A stretch of DNA of 64,000 bases from Zygaena filipendulae (taxonomy: Eukaryota; Arthropoda; Insecta; Lepidoptera; Zygaenidae), in contig OU015671.1 of NCBI GenBank assembly GCA_907165275.2, forward strand, positions 7,347,001 to 7,411,000, in the 5' to 3' direction. The notes under the pieces were generated by a model. It was given only the letters and a program-made list of their open reading frames with translations, had not been told where the DNA came from and ran no database searches. Shown here piece after piece: positions 1 through 11,409 of this stretch. The stretch's first letter is position 1. Each line of letters opens with the position of its first letter. The translations under genes and the position numbers were made by a program.

Positions 1-215
1 TGCCGCCCCAGGGCTCGTGTCAAACTATTAACTATGAGTATGACCATAACACGTCTTAAGATGACGCTCCACAAATATTGTTTCTGCCTCGAGCTCAAAA
101 GAGTTTCACTACAAAAAAAAAACATTTACAACGTGTCTTATACAAGAATATTAATTTCCCATATTTTGGCGTTTGGAGCTTTTGCGATTGTGTTATGGGC
201 AAAGAAAGTTAGGCC
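1..215 (+). mobile_element. relic of the GGGCCC-TIR MITE, abutting the exon acceptor
   Basis: The segment aligns by eye with elements at 53174 and 55216: ACTATGACCATAACACG, then GTTTCACT, then a run of A, then CATATTTTGG, and finally TTATGGGCAA. Its left TIR is decayed and its right TIR is missing. At 148-160 it reads AGAATATTAATTT, which is the uninterrupted version of the site occupied by a Helitron in the copy at 55216. It ends about 50 bp before the exon at 265. Confidence 0.7.
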
Positions 216-264
216 AAGGCAAGGCATGCGGTGGGTAATCGTCGTTTCTGTGCTTTGGTTGCAG

Positions 265-450
265 GGAATGCATGACATGTACCCAGATCCGTCTGGGCAA
301 TATCGCAACAGTTACAACCAGATCGTGCAGGCCGACCATTTGCCGTCGTCGCCGGCGTACTTGCAGCCGGCCAAGAAACGCCGCGTGCTGAGCCCAACGC
401 AGCAGCAGTACAGCGCGCACCAAACGCACCTGGACAACACTTGCTATAAG
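265..450 (+). CDS. internal coding exon of an unrecognised, regulator-like gene
   Basis: Seen: a good acceptor (T-rich tract then TTGCAG, ending at 264) and a strong donor (AAG|GTAAGT at 451) bracket 186 bp that is open in phase 0 at both ends. The peptide begins GMHDMYPDPSGQYRN and ends LDNTCYK. It contains a basic PAKKRRVLSP cluster that looks like a monopartite nuclear localisation signal beside an SP phosphorylation-type site, then a QQQ run. Codons are GC-rich (GCCGTCGTCGCC-type) in contrast to the AT-rich intron. The same frame is open upstream of 265, but that DNA is a MITE relic, so translation probably enters by splicing from an exon outside the window. ATG at 268 or 277 could in principle serve as a start. 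Inferred: part of the low-complexity N-terminal half of a transcription factor or cofactor. I do not recognise the family. Confidence 0.72.
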
Positions 451-880
451 GTAAGTGCTTGCTGTTAGGTAATCTAATTTTTTTAAAAAGTGCTTACACA
501 ATACACACGAACGCCATCTGTTTTTGTTTCGTTCTCAGCACAGCTTTGCTCATCGTTGAGCATAATATCTCTTTGAGCTCTCCATTTCGTCCCCTAAATG
601 GCCCAAATGGGCCACCTCAAACTCGCGTTCCGACTTATATCACACTCATATCACACACACTACATGGATAGCGATAAGCGCTAAGTATTTCGTTTTCTTT
701 CGCTATTTGTTATTTATTAATATTGGGATAATTTTGGACATGCCAATGGATCGATCGCAAGATAACTGGTATCCGTACATGCCTCTGAATGTCAGAAATT
801 ACACCAAAATAAAATTGCGCTATTTAATTTTAATTTGATTATGAAACGTGTTATTTCTAATATGTGAATAGGTAAATAAT

Positions 881-1035
881 TCTACCTAATATTATAAATG
901 CGAATGTGAGGTTTAACTACTCAATTTTGCATTAACGTTTTCAGAACTACAGAAAAGAACATACGGTACTTTCTATCCCGGCATTTCCGCGGGAACTCAG
1001 AAACTAAAGCGTGTGAAACAGAGGGGAAGAACTAG
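881..1035 (+). mobile_element. Lep1-type non-autonomous Helitron, diverged
   Basis: Begins TCTACCTAATATTATAAATG and ends AAGAACTAG followed by T, with a degenerate CCGCGGGAACTC block before the end. The 3' hairpin is eroded (GCGTGTGAAACAGAGGGG). No coding capacity. The next Helitron begins 6 bp downstream. Confidence 0.75.
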
Positions 1036-1040
1036 TTAAA

Positions 1041-1333
1041 TCTTAATATATATAAATCACGTTTCACGTTGTTTGTCCGCGATGGACTCCGAAACCACTG
1101 AACGGATTTTGATGTAATTTTATAACCATTTCTAATATGGTCCAACTTAAAAAATAGGATAGTTTTTATCCCAGAATTCCAGCGGGAACCCCGGAATTAA
1201 TGCGGGGAACAGTTAATCACCGTAAATTACTGTCAGGGGTAGTACAAAGATGGACATACTTAGAGTACTTTTTTCCCGGAATTCCCGCGGGAACTCCGAA
1301 ATTACCGCGGATGAAATTGCGAGGGACAGCTAG
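1041..1333 (+). mobile_element. chimeric Helitron with two consecutive 3' ends
   Basis: Starts A|TCTTAATATATATAAATCAC and ends GGGACAGCTAG|T. Internally it reaches a complete first 3' end (GCGGGGAACAGTTAAT near 1202-1217). It then continues into a second 3' half (CAGGGGTAGTACAAAG, CCCGCGGGAACTCC, hairpin, CTAG). The copy at 36049-36313 has the same two-part structure, so the chimera is a subfamily rather than a chance adjacency. Confidence 0.8.
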
Positions 1334-1734
1334 TATATAATATAAAAACAATTTATTCACCATCGCATTTAAAAAAATATACATATAAACAAACGACTTT
1401 GCAGACTAAGGCGATTTAGCATAAAAATTTATATATTGTGCAAACAATATTTGAAATGTCAGAGACAAGCAAATTGATCGGTAATTTTCTTAGTCACAGC
1501 CTAATTTATTCTGTTATCTACAGTCGACTGGAACTGAAAGCGGCTGTGGCGGGACTTGACACTGAATATTCAGATAGGACGTCAACAATGTCGTTACGTA
1601 TCACGCTGGGTGCGGCTTCGGACACAACGGAGCGTGCCATTTCGTAAACAAGCCCACTTACGCGTAACAATATAGATATTATAGGTTATAATTGTGTACA
1701 TCCTATTGTTAGACTGCAAAATCTTACCCCTTGG

Positions 1735-1887
1735 CCACAGTCTCGGCGGCGGCGGAAAAAACAAATGATAGACAACATAGTAAGCACACAGCTATCAGCT
1801 GCGCGAGCAGTGGCCTATTTCTTATCTTGTACATACCATTTATTTTGGCCGCTGCCGCCGCCGCCACCGCCGCCGCCGAGACAGTGG
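1735..1887. mobile_element. MITE with (CGG)n-containing inverted repeats
   Basis: The left end CCACAGTCTCGGCGGCGGCG and the right end CGCCGCCGAGACAGTGG are inverted repeats about 20 bp long with one mismatch. CCCTT occurs just outside both ends (1728-1732 and about 1892-1897) and may be a target duplication. The interior is AT-rich and non-coding. Superfamily uncertain; the CACTG-like terminus recalls hAT. Confidence 0.6.
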
Positions 1888-1899
1888 CGCCGCCCTTAG

Positions 1900-2846
1900 C
1901 TAAATAATCATGAATACGAAAGATACGATACTAATACAATACAATACTAATAAGATACAATCCATGCAATGTTCACTCAAACGTCATTGAAATTAAACGT
2001 AGGTACTTGACGAAAGTTTGTATAAATTGAGTTGAGTAAGCTCAACGGGGTTGCTCAAATCAGAAAACCGGGGCATTGCGTTCTTACTTTTTTTGTTACT
2101 TGCTCAATCGAATGAAGTTGCTGAACTCATCTGACACTTCGCACTTTCAACTGTAAACAAATAACAATTTCTGACTCGTATTAATTCTGTTATAATAAAA
2201 TGAATCAGTCAGTTATTTCGCTCGCCAACAGAAGCGATTACCGTGGGTAGTTCGTCCAATAAAATAAATTTCTTCAAAGTAAACATTCGTCCCGAAAGTC
2301 CCACTACCCCTTTGTCAGAGTGGTATAGAGTCACGAAGGAGTTGGTGTGAACACACTAACTTGTTCATGACTCCCAAAGAGTATAATCTAATTGATATTA
2401 ATGATTAATGAAGCGATGTTTATGTCTTAATAGTTTAAGTACACGTGACTAAAACACCGGCGCTGCGTAGTTATGATCGATCCGGGACGGCTGGCCTTGC
2501 GTTGAGTCTCTTAGCTACAAGGACTTCACAAACTTTCGTACGAATGGTTTTCGTAGAGACCTACTCTTGTTGCTAAAGGCGGAAAGCGGAAGCTCATGTG
2601 ATATTTTTGACGTGGTATAGCTGTTGTTCATTGTTTACGGTCTAGGTATGTTGCAAGTTATCCAAATTATCTTTGTATAAAATACTTTCCGTGGACCGAT
2701 TGCGATATACATATAAGAGATAGAGACGTCGTTGTAAGATGTCCGCAGGAAACATACAAATCAGCAGTTATAACTACTTTGTGTTGGGTTTGTCCTGACT
2801 TTCTATATCCAATCCTCAGCTAGAGATTATATTTACGAATTTACGG
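1900..2846. other. intronic DNA without recognised feature
   Basis: AT-rich non-coding sequence. I see no exon-like segment, no tRNA and no element with recognisable ends. Confidence 0.5.
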
Positions 2847-3020
2847 CAGCCCCCCTTAGCCAAGTTGGCAGTCTATAATTGTTATCGATATAGAAAACTA
2901 ATTATTATACTAAGGAACGTATCGCATGTCACGTGATCACGAAAAATAGTCCAATCAAAAATCCAAAATATGATGTAGAGCGATAATGATTATGGATTGT
3001 AAACTTAACTAAGGGGGCTG
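2847..3020. mobile_element. MITE with CAGCCCCCTTAG terminal inverted repeats
   Basis: Left end CAGCCCCCCTTAGCCAAGTT and right end AACTTAACTAAGGGGGCTG are inverted repeats of about 19 bp. The 174-bp element has an AT-rich interior containing a CACGTGATCACG motif. Related fragments lie at 49905-50060 (CCCCCTTAGACAAGTTGACA) and near 59691 (GCCCTTAGCCAAGTTG). Confidence 0.72.
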
Positions 3021-3950
3021 GATAGTAAAGGCTCTATAACGTGATAGACAAGTGAGTTATCAATGCAAATAATGGATGTGATAACACCTTTTCTTTGTTT
3101 ATCGCTTGTTCGGAATATGCGCGGGCGCATCTCAGTACCGAGATCTTAATACCGTTAACCAACATCTGGGGCATATTTGAAAGTGCCAGCCTCAGTGCGG
3201 TGTCGTTGCTTTATACAATGCAACTGAAATCGGATTTCAGTCCTTTATTGTTCACATCGGCTGGATAAAAATTAATTCGTTTGAATTTCGTTTCTCAACA
3301 GAAAAATGCACGCTTTCTTAAGGGGCACTTGAGTGGAACTGCAATTGATGATATTATAGCATCGACAAAAACCATTCGCTCCCGATATAGTCCACGGTGG
3401 ATGAAATGAGTCAGTGAAAAACTAGATGTCGAAACATAAAAAAATACGTGAATCTGTTCCAGACTAGAATACAATTGGACTAGAATAGCGAGATGCTTTA
3501 GTTTTTATGCGTTATAGAAAACAGAGACCGTCGCCTCGGTACAGTCGTCACGTGAATTTATTACGTATATGTCAGCCGCAGGCGCTATCGACGTAAATGT
3601 ACACGATGATAACGAAATCTGAAACACGTGACCGCCTATAGCCGTTTACTGCGAATTTCATTTGCGTAACGTAGACCTTCCATTTTTGGTCCAGTCTCCA
3701 TTTCATGAATATTCGAATGCCGCCAGGCATTCAGGGGGAACTGTTGTTTTTAAAAGGGAATTTTTAAAATTAGAATAATTTTTTTTTTGTATTGATTAGC
3801 CGAAAATAGTTTTTTTTTTTAGTTCCAACGATTTCATCGTGGCCAGCAGTATCTATTGCCTTAAGTGTTTTCGGTAATATTTTCTGGATTGCATGTCGAA
3901 GAGATATCGGGCATGTAGGGTCGGGCGCAAGAGAGTTTGAAGTGAAAAAT
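3021..3950. other. intronic DNA without recognised feature
   Basis: No coding segment or element ends recognised. Two poly-T runs lie at 3780-3790 and 3811-3820. Confidence 0.45.
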
Positions 3951-3965
3951 ATATTGTATTGTTTG

Positions 3966-4095
3966 CTCAAGTGGCCGACGGGGCACGTGCGTCGGCGGGC
4001 GGCGTGGCCCCAGCGCGGCGCCCCGTGAGGCGACAACGTGAGCCTAGCGCTGCGGGGGCGCGCGCTGCGCGGCACACGACACATCAGTCGCAGAT
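3966..4095. promoter_or_regulatory. GC-rich patch with an ATCAGTC initiator-like motif
   Basis: About 110 bp of very GC-rich sequence (GCGGGCGGCGTGGCCCC, GGGGGCGCGCGCTGCGCGG) stands out in the AT-rich intron. It is followed at 4082-4088 by ATCAGTC, which matches the arthropod initiator core TCAGT. No splice-bounded exon is evident. It could be an alternative promoter, an enhancer, or a GC-rich transposon fragment, since a SINE begins 35 bp further on. Functional assignment is inference only. Confidence 0.3.
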
Positions 4096-4127
4096 ATGTT
4101 GCTTTTCAGATGAGAGAAATTGTACCG

Positions 4128-4362
4128 GATTGGCGCAGCAGGCCATTGCCAACCCGCTAATCAAGAGGTTCCGAGTTCGATTTCCGATGAGGGTAGAGTT
4201 CATGTGATGAATACAGGATCCCACATTCCTGTCTGGGCATGATTATATATCTATACTATAGTATATGCGTAATATGTAGATATACCACGTTTTGCTTGGT
4301 TTCCAGGACACAAGCTTATAGCTTAGTGTGGGATCAAGTAGATTAGTATTATTATTTGATTT
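4128..4362 (+). mobile_element. tRNA-derived SINE
   Basis: The head reads TGGCGCAGCAGGCC ... CCCGCTAATCAAGAGG, and GTTCGATTTCC forms a pol III B-box-like segment (about 4170-4185). It is followed by a GGTAGAGTT body, CTGTCTGGGCATGA, a TA-rich middle and the 3' block ACACAAGCTTATAGCTTAGTG. The 3' end is a short TTA repeat. The 3' part recurs at 22662-22842 and the head recurs at 54000 and, inverted, at 46840. Confidence 0.78.
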
Positions 4363-4365
4363 GGC

Positions 4366-6395
4366 GCACGAAATTGACACGCTTGTGTGCGAAATCTTAC
4401 AAAGAAGATAATGTCTATAGAAGCGATTCCCAAATTAGACGATAACACCACGGCGATATGTTGTGGCATCGCTTTACTAGGTTTTTTTACACCAACATTT
4501 TGTTTGTCCGTAGGCGTGTAATTAATTTATTTTGGAATTGTCCAATACATCAAGCATTCAGGACGTCCCGATTAAAATCAATATAACAAATAGCTCGAAA
4601 AGAAAAATACTTCAGATATTTTACTATCGCAGAAAGTCTATTTTGCTATAGCCATTCAAAGCCCATGTTAAAAAAGGTTGTTCTGTTAAGAAAAGTGAAG
4701 CGTACCGTATTCCGCCATATCTGGGGGACAGTTATGGGCCATCACTCGACTTCTTGTTTGATTTGACTCGGTGTTAGCGGAATATCCTCTTAGTGTGTAT
4801 GAAACTATGTTATTTGATTCTCCGAAGAAATATCGAGACAAATAAATAGCGTAAATACGATCCAGAAAATCATTTGTCATTTAACCTCGACTCAAGAAGA
4901 CGTCGTGGAAATAACGCGTTCCAAAACTTCCATTATATTTATCTCATCAGACTAAAAGCGATGGTATCCGAAATTTATTTTTCCAGCATCAAAAATATAC
5001 GTGAATAACAATTTAATCCGTTACGCTAATACAATATTCAGGTGAATTGAGCTCTCCGCTAACTGCTTTTTAGGCTTAATTTCGCCAATCAACCATTGTG
5101 ACGCAATGAATGTTTGTTTATACGCCGAGCGAAGTAGGTACGTGCACACGTTCACGAGTCGGTGTTGCCAAGTCGTGCTTGCGCCAAATTTGGTTTCATG
5201 ATGATAGTTGCCTCGCCTCGCCGCCGCGCCGGCCGACCCCTGGTACATGACCAGTTTTGTCACTAAAAGAGCACAATCACAAGCGGAAAACCACGTTTTT
5301 TGATCGCAAAGTGACAATTCGAATACAATATTTACTTCAATGTTCCTACGTGTCACTCGCTCTGTGTACTGGTTATTTTTCTTTTTTTAAATTAGCTTCT
5401 CACATCGCACGCATCTCACGCATTTTTTTGGAATTATACCACCTCTTGTGATGTTACGAATTTAGATCATGGAGGTAGGTACGGGTATTATAATTCTCAA
5501 TACATATTCTCAATGTACTTTGTGCATGTACTGAATTGTAAAAACTGTATGTCGTCTTGCAGTCGAGATATTTTAACCTTTGTATGAAATTGGGCTCTCG
5601 TATTCTACTACTTTAATTAAACAACATGAGGGCATTGCGCCTCGATGGATTTCTTTTTTATACATTACTGTAGTTTTTATGTACTACAAACTATATTATT
5701 GGCGATATCCATAAGTACAAGAATTTTTGAAAAGGCCTGAGGCCGATCACATTTACACCATTTCTTCTGAGAGACTCAAGGTCAGAAAACCAGTGATTCC
5801 TTGTGAACTGAATGCTGATATAACTAATGATTTGGACAAGTATCTATTTTTATATTGTCCTATTATTTATATAATATTTTGTACGAATAAGTATGCCAAT
5901 ATCATGATAGTGGCTTTACTATAATAAACATTGGTATCTTTATTATGTCTGTTCACAGTTTCATTTCGAAGTTAGTAACATTAATATCATAAGTAACATT
6001 TGCATTAGTACCATTTCAAACAGTAACTAATCTTGTTACCAACTTTTCATCCCTGCTCCAGGGAGGAGTCACTGAAAACATGTCAGTTGGAATTTGTGTC
6101 GTTCCGTACTACTTAATTATGAGCACTGATGAAAGAAAACGAATAAATTCCTTATTAATTACGTATCGTCATTTTCGCGAACTATCTCCCGTAGAAATGT
6201 GATCTCAAAGGATGATAACTGTAATTTCTGTCCTTTGATGTGTTTGCTTGCGGATATTGTGTGACCAGGCGGTAGTGTCCAAGATCCTCGGTGATATCAC
6301 ACGTTTCCTTCTTCTTGTAACGATTAAATGCAAATGCCAAGGTGTTTCCGCGGCGTTCGTTTGCATTAACTGAAGTCGATCGTGATTTTATTTAT
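4366..6395. other. intronic DNA without recognised feature
   Basis: AT-rich. A small GC-rich stretch lies at 5213-5238 (GCCTCGCCGCCGCGCCGGCC). No exon or element ends recognised. Confidence 0.4.
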
Positions 6396-6398
6396 ACT

Positions 6399-6606
6399 TC
6401 TATACTAATATTATAAAGAGCTAAAGTTTGTGAATTGTGAGTTTGAGACTCTTGTAGGGGGTAATCTCTGGATCTACTAAACCGATTTTGGAAATTCTTT
6501 CACTTATAGGAAGCTACGGTAGTCCTGAGTAACATAGGGTACTTTTAATCCCGAAATCCCCACGGGAACTACCAAATTACCGCGAGTGAACCTGCGGGGA
6601 ACTGTT
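6399..6606 (+). mobile_element. Helitron-related element, 3' end eroded
   Basis: Begins TCTATACTAATATTATAAAG and shares GTGAATTGTGAGTTTGAGAC, the GGGGGTAATC block and AGGAAGCTACGGTAGTCCTG with the copy at 36920. It ends in a weak hairpin (CCGCGAGTGAACCTGCGGGG) and ACTGTTT instead of CTAG. Confidence 0.65.
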
Positions 6607-6699
6607 TAAAAATTTCCTCGCTTGTTTAAAAAAAAAATACGTCTTCGTTCGGCTATCGTTTCGTTTGCAAATTGTTTTTGTGCAATGATGATTTCGTGA

Positions 6700-6955
6700 T
6701 GTGATTGTGATGGGCGAATTGGCACCGGCGGACCATACAGGTCATTCACCCGACGCCTCCTCCGCCCCGCTGTTCCCCCTCGCCCCTATCTCCCCCCCTC
6801 CCAGTCCTGCACGTTACGTAACTCCGCGCCGTTGCCACACTGACGGCGACATTGCCAAAGTTGCTGCCTCCGCAAAAATGATTAGCACCTGGCAACGCTA
6901 TCCCAACGTGTTGTTTTGAACCGCGCTCGCACGGTGTGGCGCTCACTTGAACTGG
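6700..6955. promoter_or_regulatory. GC-rich, apparently single-copy patch in the intron
   Basis: C-rich tract (CTCGCCCCTATCTCCCCCCC) followed by GTTACGTAAC, a perfect palindrome of the PAR-bZIP/C/EBP type (6814-6823), and by TTGCCACACTGACGGCGACA. It is open for 72 codons in one plus frame but lacks clear splice sites or coding character. Best reading is a candidate regulatory element; an unrecognised exon cannot be excluded. Confidence 0.3.
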
Positions 6956-7018
6956 TTTTTCGAGTAATTTCGGTCATGTTGTCCAATGACAACTCGGTGA
7001 CTTCAATTTATTTGAAGA

Positions 7019-7215
7019 CTAGCTGTCCCCCGTGGTTTCACCCGCGGTGATTTCGGAGTTCCCGTAAGAATTCCAGAATAAAAGATATAAACCTTCCTCA
7101 TGAATCACTCTATTTATTGGTGCAAACTGCATGAAAATTCGTTGCGTAGTTTTAAAGATCTAAGCATAACTAGGGACAGACATACAGCGGGAAGCGACTT
7201 TGTTATATACCTACT
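7019..7215 (-). mobile_element. Helitron-type repeat, minus strand
   Basis: On the minus strand the 3' end reads GGGGGACAGCTAG with the hairpin CACCGCGGGTGAAACCACGG. The plus-strand right part (GGGACAGACATACAGCGGGA, then GACTTTGTTATATA) is the distal portion of the same repeat. No coding capacity. Confidence 0.65.
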
Positions 7216-7219
7216 ATGT

Positions 7220-9960
7220 ACTTAAAGCTCTCTTGCATTATGTTAACATTATTATTCATGCAATAAGATTATAATATACATAAGTACCCTAAATCATCAT
7301 GAACCGCTGTACTTAGATTTTAGACCAAAAACAGAGCGGAAAATTTTGCACAAGAGTTCGTTTTATAATTTTGGCAAGTTGTGACCAAGAAAAGGTTTTT
7401 GGATATTTAAATGAGTGAAAAGATGGGTGAAAGATTATTTGGGCGAACAACGACTTTAGAGTAGAAGACCTAAGAATACCTTAGAAATCAGTATTTGAAC
7501 TCTTCAATAAAGCAACAAGTCTTTCGTTGGTATGGATAATTCATCATGTACAATGTACATATTATGTATAGTGGAAAGTACTTTAACAAAATACCTAGTC
7601 CAATTTAGACTTTCCTAAGGGACCATAAGGGACTTTTAGTCCCTACATCCTGACTCTATATACTCTATCATTAGAGCAGCTTGATGGTATTGGTTAACCT
7701 TTTATCTCAATCAGATACCACCAAGTAGTTGAATAATTTTTTTTTGCAAATTTTGAAACTGACAACTTATGAATGTTGCAACTTAAATAAAGCTTGTAAA
7801 AACGAATCGATGAAGGATTGTATAAATATTAATAGGACAGCGATTTTTCAATAAAATATACATATACACTGGACGTTTGAAATCGTCGAGTCGGTAAGTT
7901 CTTGCTTTGGTTTTGTGGATGACATTTTCGAACAAACTTTGTATATCCATTAGTATCTTTGGGCCGATTAGTCAGTGTCGCCGACTTTCACCTCGCTCCA
8001 CTAAATTGTTCGCGCATTGTATCTTCGGGTCGCATGGGTTCGACGCTTCAGGTCACTTTCACAATTGGCAATGATAAGACTTTATGACGGTCATTATTAT
8101 TAATAAACGAAGATTGTGAGAGGACAATGATATACGTACGACGTACGTACGACATTGACATAATATTAGGTCTTTTCTCAATCGATCTTTAAAGTTTTAA
8201 GTCCAATCGATGCTTTAAAAAAACATTAAGTTTAAAAATAAGGTCCAATAATAATAATAATAAACTTTATTGAACCAATAATAGGTATAAACAAAAGTAG
8301 GTAACCCCCAACTAGGAAAACCTGTATTTTGGGAGGTGGTGTCTTCCGCATGTGTGTGTACTAAATTTGATATTATCAAGTAATGCAGAAAATTATTTCA
8401 AAATACTATTAGGTACCTACCGTCTATATCAGTTTCGATATGATGGATAGGTGTTTGAAAAAAATAGTACAGTTAGGTGGATACAGAGGGCTTAACATTG
8501 AGAAAAGTTTTAATTAATTAGAACAAGAAGTTACGTTATGTTAAAAACAAAATAAATTGTAGCAGAAATAAAGAAGCTAATTGCTTATGACTTATTGAAA
8601 ATAGTGGTTATAAAATTAAAAATGAGTGGTTATATTTGTGTCTGCCATTCCCAAACCATGCCATACCATCTAATTGAGGTGAAACTTTGATGGGGTTATT
8701 CCACGAGCGTCCGTAAAGATTCTTGATACATATAAAGAGTTCCAGCAGGAACTCCGAAACTCACAATATATGTATGTAAATGAAACCGTGGGTTAGTAGA
8801 TAAATTACTTTAAAAAGAGATTAGTGTACCTACCTAGTAAATAGCAAAAAGTAATATCTAGTCACATATGGGCCAAATATAACTTAATATAGTTAAGAAT
8901 TGTTATTAAAATTGAAATATTCACGTATTAAACAAATTCTACTTGGAAGAATAAATGGATATAATTTGGTTTTTGTCCAAAAAAAAAAACAAATATTATT
9001 ATACTGACAGAATTTACTGCTTTATTTAAATAAGTAAAATAATTATTATTAAAACGGTCTTGTCCACAGTGTGTCAGGTCAAGTTTCACCCAGTGTAGGT
9101 AGTGTTCATATTATTATGAAAGGTAACTTTAAAGCGAAAGAGGAAATAAAATATTCACGGTTCCGTGATAAATAACCGTTGGAACGATACAAAAAGACAA
9201 CTTATAAAAATATATATAACTGAGAAATCAACATAAGGATACAACGAATGAGGACAAGGATGTAGTCCACTGTTAACCCACATTGTACGTGTATATTATT
9301 CATTCAAAAGAAAACGGTAATTTTATCTGTTTCGAATGGTGTGCGTAACCTACATTTTGAATTAAATAAATATTATAATAAAATATGTCACAATACAGAC
9401 TTTCATTTAACCCCACATTACACGGCCAAACTGGGATTGAGATCTCTAGATTTGCAGTACGGAATTACCAACTGCGCTAGTCGAGTCCTCAAAGTATACG
9501 CGTAATGCATCAATAATAATTAATAATTAATAATATATAAAATGGGAGCAAGTTAAACTTTGGCATATGCAATATACGGCGACATTTATTTATATGCTGT
9601 TAATATGGTAGTTGTGGTAAGTAGCTCGTTGCTTTTTTTGTAAATTGTAACACTAATTCCAACTGCATCAGTTAACATGGTGTTCTCGACAATCAATTGC
9701 CTAGTTTTGTTCTCACACGGGTCTACGCAGCGACGGTACCATTGTAATTCACAACGGTTATGTCTGTGCTAAACAAGAAATCGATGTTGGAAGAGGTGCT
9801 TGACTGGAAAAAAAAAGATTGTAATTAATTTCATTGGTTTTTGTCTAAAATCGTTATACCGTCTATAAGAAATGGAAATAGGTGCCCAAAATAAACATTA
9901 ATACATAGATGTATCTTTTCCAAATAGATAAAATAATTTTCAAAAGTAACATTGTGTATT
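7220..9960. other. AT-rich intronic DNA with an (AAT)n microsatellite
   Basis: An (AAT)n tract lies at 8247-8263. A tRNA-SINE-like fragment may lie near 9410-9490 (GATTTGCAGTACGGAATTACC). Otherwise no exon or complete element recognised. Confidence 0.45.
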
Positions 9961-9968
9961 ATCATAAT

Positions 9969-10294
9969 GGGGATGTCGACTACTTTTGAAAATCAAAATT
10001 CTAATTAGTCCGTCAGTTAGAAAATAAAAGAAACAATAGACACGTATTTTTTGCTTTTTCAAATAAATTAAAATATACAGAAATAAAGCGTTTTAAAGTT
10101 TAGGGTGAGGGGGTCGTGACCGTCACTAACAGCTAAAACCGCCATACAAACTATCAGAATAGTGACGTCACGCGAAATTTCAACCCAATATATCGCCGTT
10201 ATTTTTTGTTTACGTAAAAAAAGAAAAAATACGTGTCCAATATTTTTTAATAATCTACAAGACGGACTAAAAAATAAAAAATTGTCAACATGCC
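9969..10294 (+). mobile_element. CRE-bearing MITE, most complete copy
   Basis: Ends GGGGATGTCGACTACTTTTG and GTCAACATGCC are imperfect inverted repeats, reinforced by subterminal TTAGTCCGTC and GACGGACTAA. The interior has GTGACGTCAC at 10162-10171 and TATCGCCGTTATTTTTTG. Related copies lie at 43710 (inverted), 52938, 57955/58492 and 59147. It has no open frame of its own. Confidence 0.78.
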
Positions 10295-11329
10295 TATTCT
10301 TAAGCGACATGCATTGGCTCGCAGTGTTACAAATTATGATAGTTTTAATTAAACGATGTTGTAAATATATGGAAAAGTATTTAGATGTAGAAAACCATAA
10401 CTATAAATAACTATTCCACCTAATCTAATGTTGCATAATCTAGCTGCAAGCTTTCCAAAAATTGTAAAATAAAATAAATACATACTTGTTTGTGAATTAG
10501 ATGTAGACTAAAACAGCATCCATTCGGTGTTTAGGCAATATATCACGTTCGCTGGCCTCCTATTTCAAACAATTACCATGTGTTGGATACCTGACATATT
10601 GATATACTTACCTATAGTATAACAGCAATGGAGGCGTCTCGTATGCTCCAGGATGTTTGGCTGCTGCACTCGTACGAACGCATATAGAATAATATCGTGA
10701 GATAATAATGAAAACATCCTGTTCTTGCGAGTTAATTTATTCCACTTGCTATTGGAAACAGATAAAAAAGACATTAGTTTTTAAATTTTATTATATTATG
10801 ATCATCGATCATCTATGATGTTTTTTTAAACGAAACTTTTAACTTTCGCAGAGCTAACACAGTCGTTAAACTCAAATTGAGAAAATTACTCTATCGTGCC
10901 ATTAACAGTTTCTTATTCTCTAACTTGATGTTTATCTTCGTTTCTACTTTTGTTTTACTGTTTAACTTTGCTATGGTACAGTTTTTCAATTAATTCTTCA
11001 TTAAACCTCCAATACATTCGCGTTGTGATAGATCTACTTCTATTACTGTGTGTATTGCCTCGTGTGGTTGCTGTTTGGTGTATCGACACCGGTTCAACGT
11101 ATTGTGTTGTACAGTTTGTCGTTCATTTGTATGCATGCTATGCAAAGACTATAAAACCACTTGACTGCGCATACAGTGCCCCGACGCTCGAAAACTATTA
11201 GTATTTTGTCGCCTATGTATAGACTACGGTACTAGTAACCATTTTAGTTGTGACCAAGTTCCAGACCTGTGTGCACGCTAAATTATTTAAAAAATTTTTG
11301 GTTTTGTTTACAATTTATAACGCATAAAA
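10295..11329. other. AT-rich intronic DNA without recognised feature
   Basis: No element ends or splice-bounded coding segment seen. A small palindromic ATGATCATCGATCATC stretch lies near 10800. Confidence 0.4.
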
Positions 11330-11409
11330 ATGCCTTCATGCGCAGTAAAGTGGTGCGGGAAACATTCCAAGACATCTAGTTACAAAAAGGATGGCATAAC
11401 TTTTCATCG
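11330..11409 (+). CDS. first coding exon of a THAP-domain protein (partial)
   Basis: Seen: AAAA-ATG context, then MPSCAVKWCGKHSK ... DGITFHR, cut by a strong donor (CG|GTAAGT) in phase 2. THAP domains begin with a methionine, a CxxxxC pair (here C4 and C9) and a conserved GITFHRFP block, so this is the N-terminal third of the C2CH zinc finger. The rest (second Cys, His, the AVPTIF-like motif) should be in later exons. No acceptor within the following kilobases resumes the expected FP...W sequence, so this may be a stranded exon, a gene nested in the intron with a distant second exon, or the start of a decayed P-element-like transposase. Recognition of the motif is firm; activity is unknown. 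Confidence 0.7.

Noticed and set aside
34..468. A 144-codon open frame starting at 34
   Set aside because: Only the part from 265 to 450 looks coding and is bounded by splice sites; the first 230 bp are a MITE relic shared with 53174 and 55216.
6701..6919. 72-codon Pro/Ala-rich open frame
   Set aside because: No splice sites or initiation context of note; the C-rich tract alone explains the open frame.
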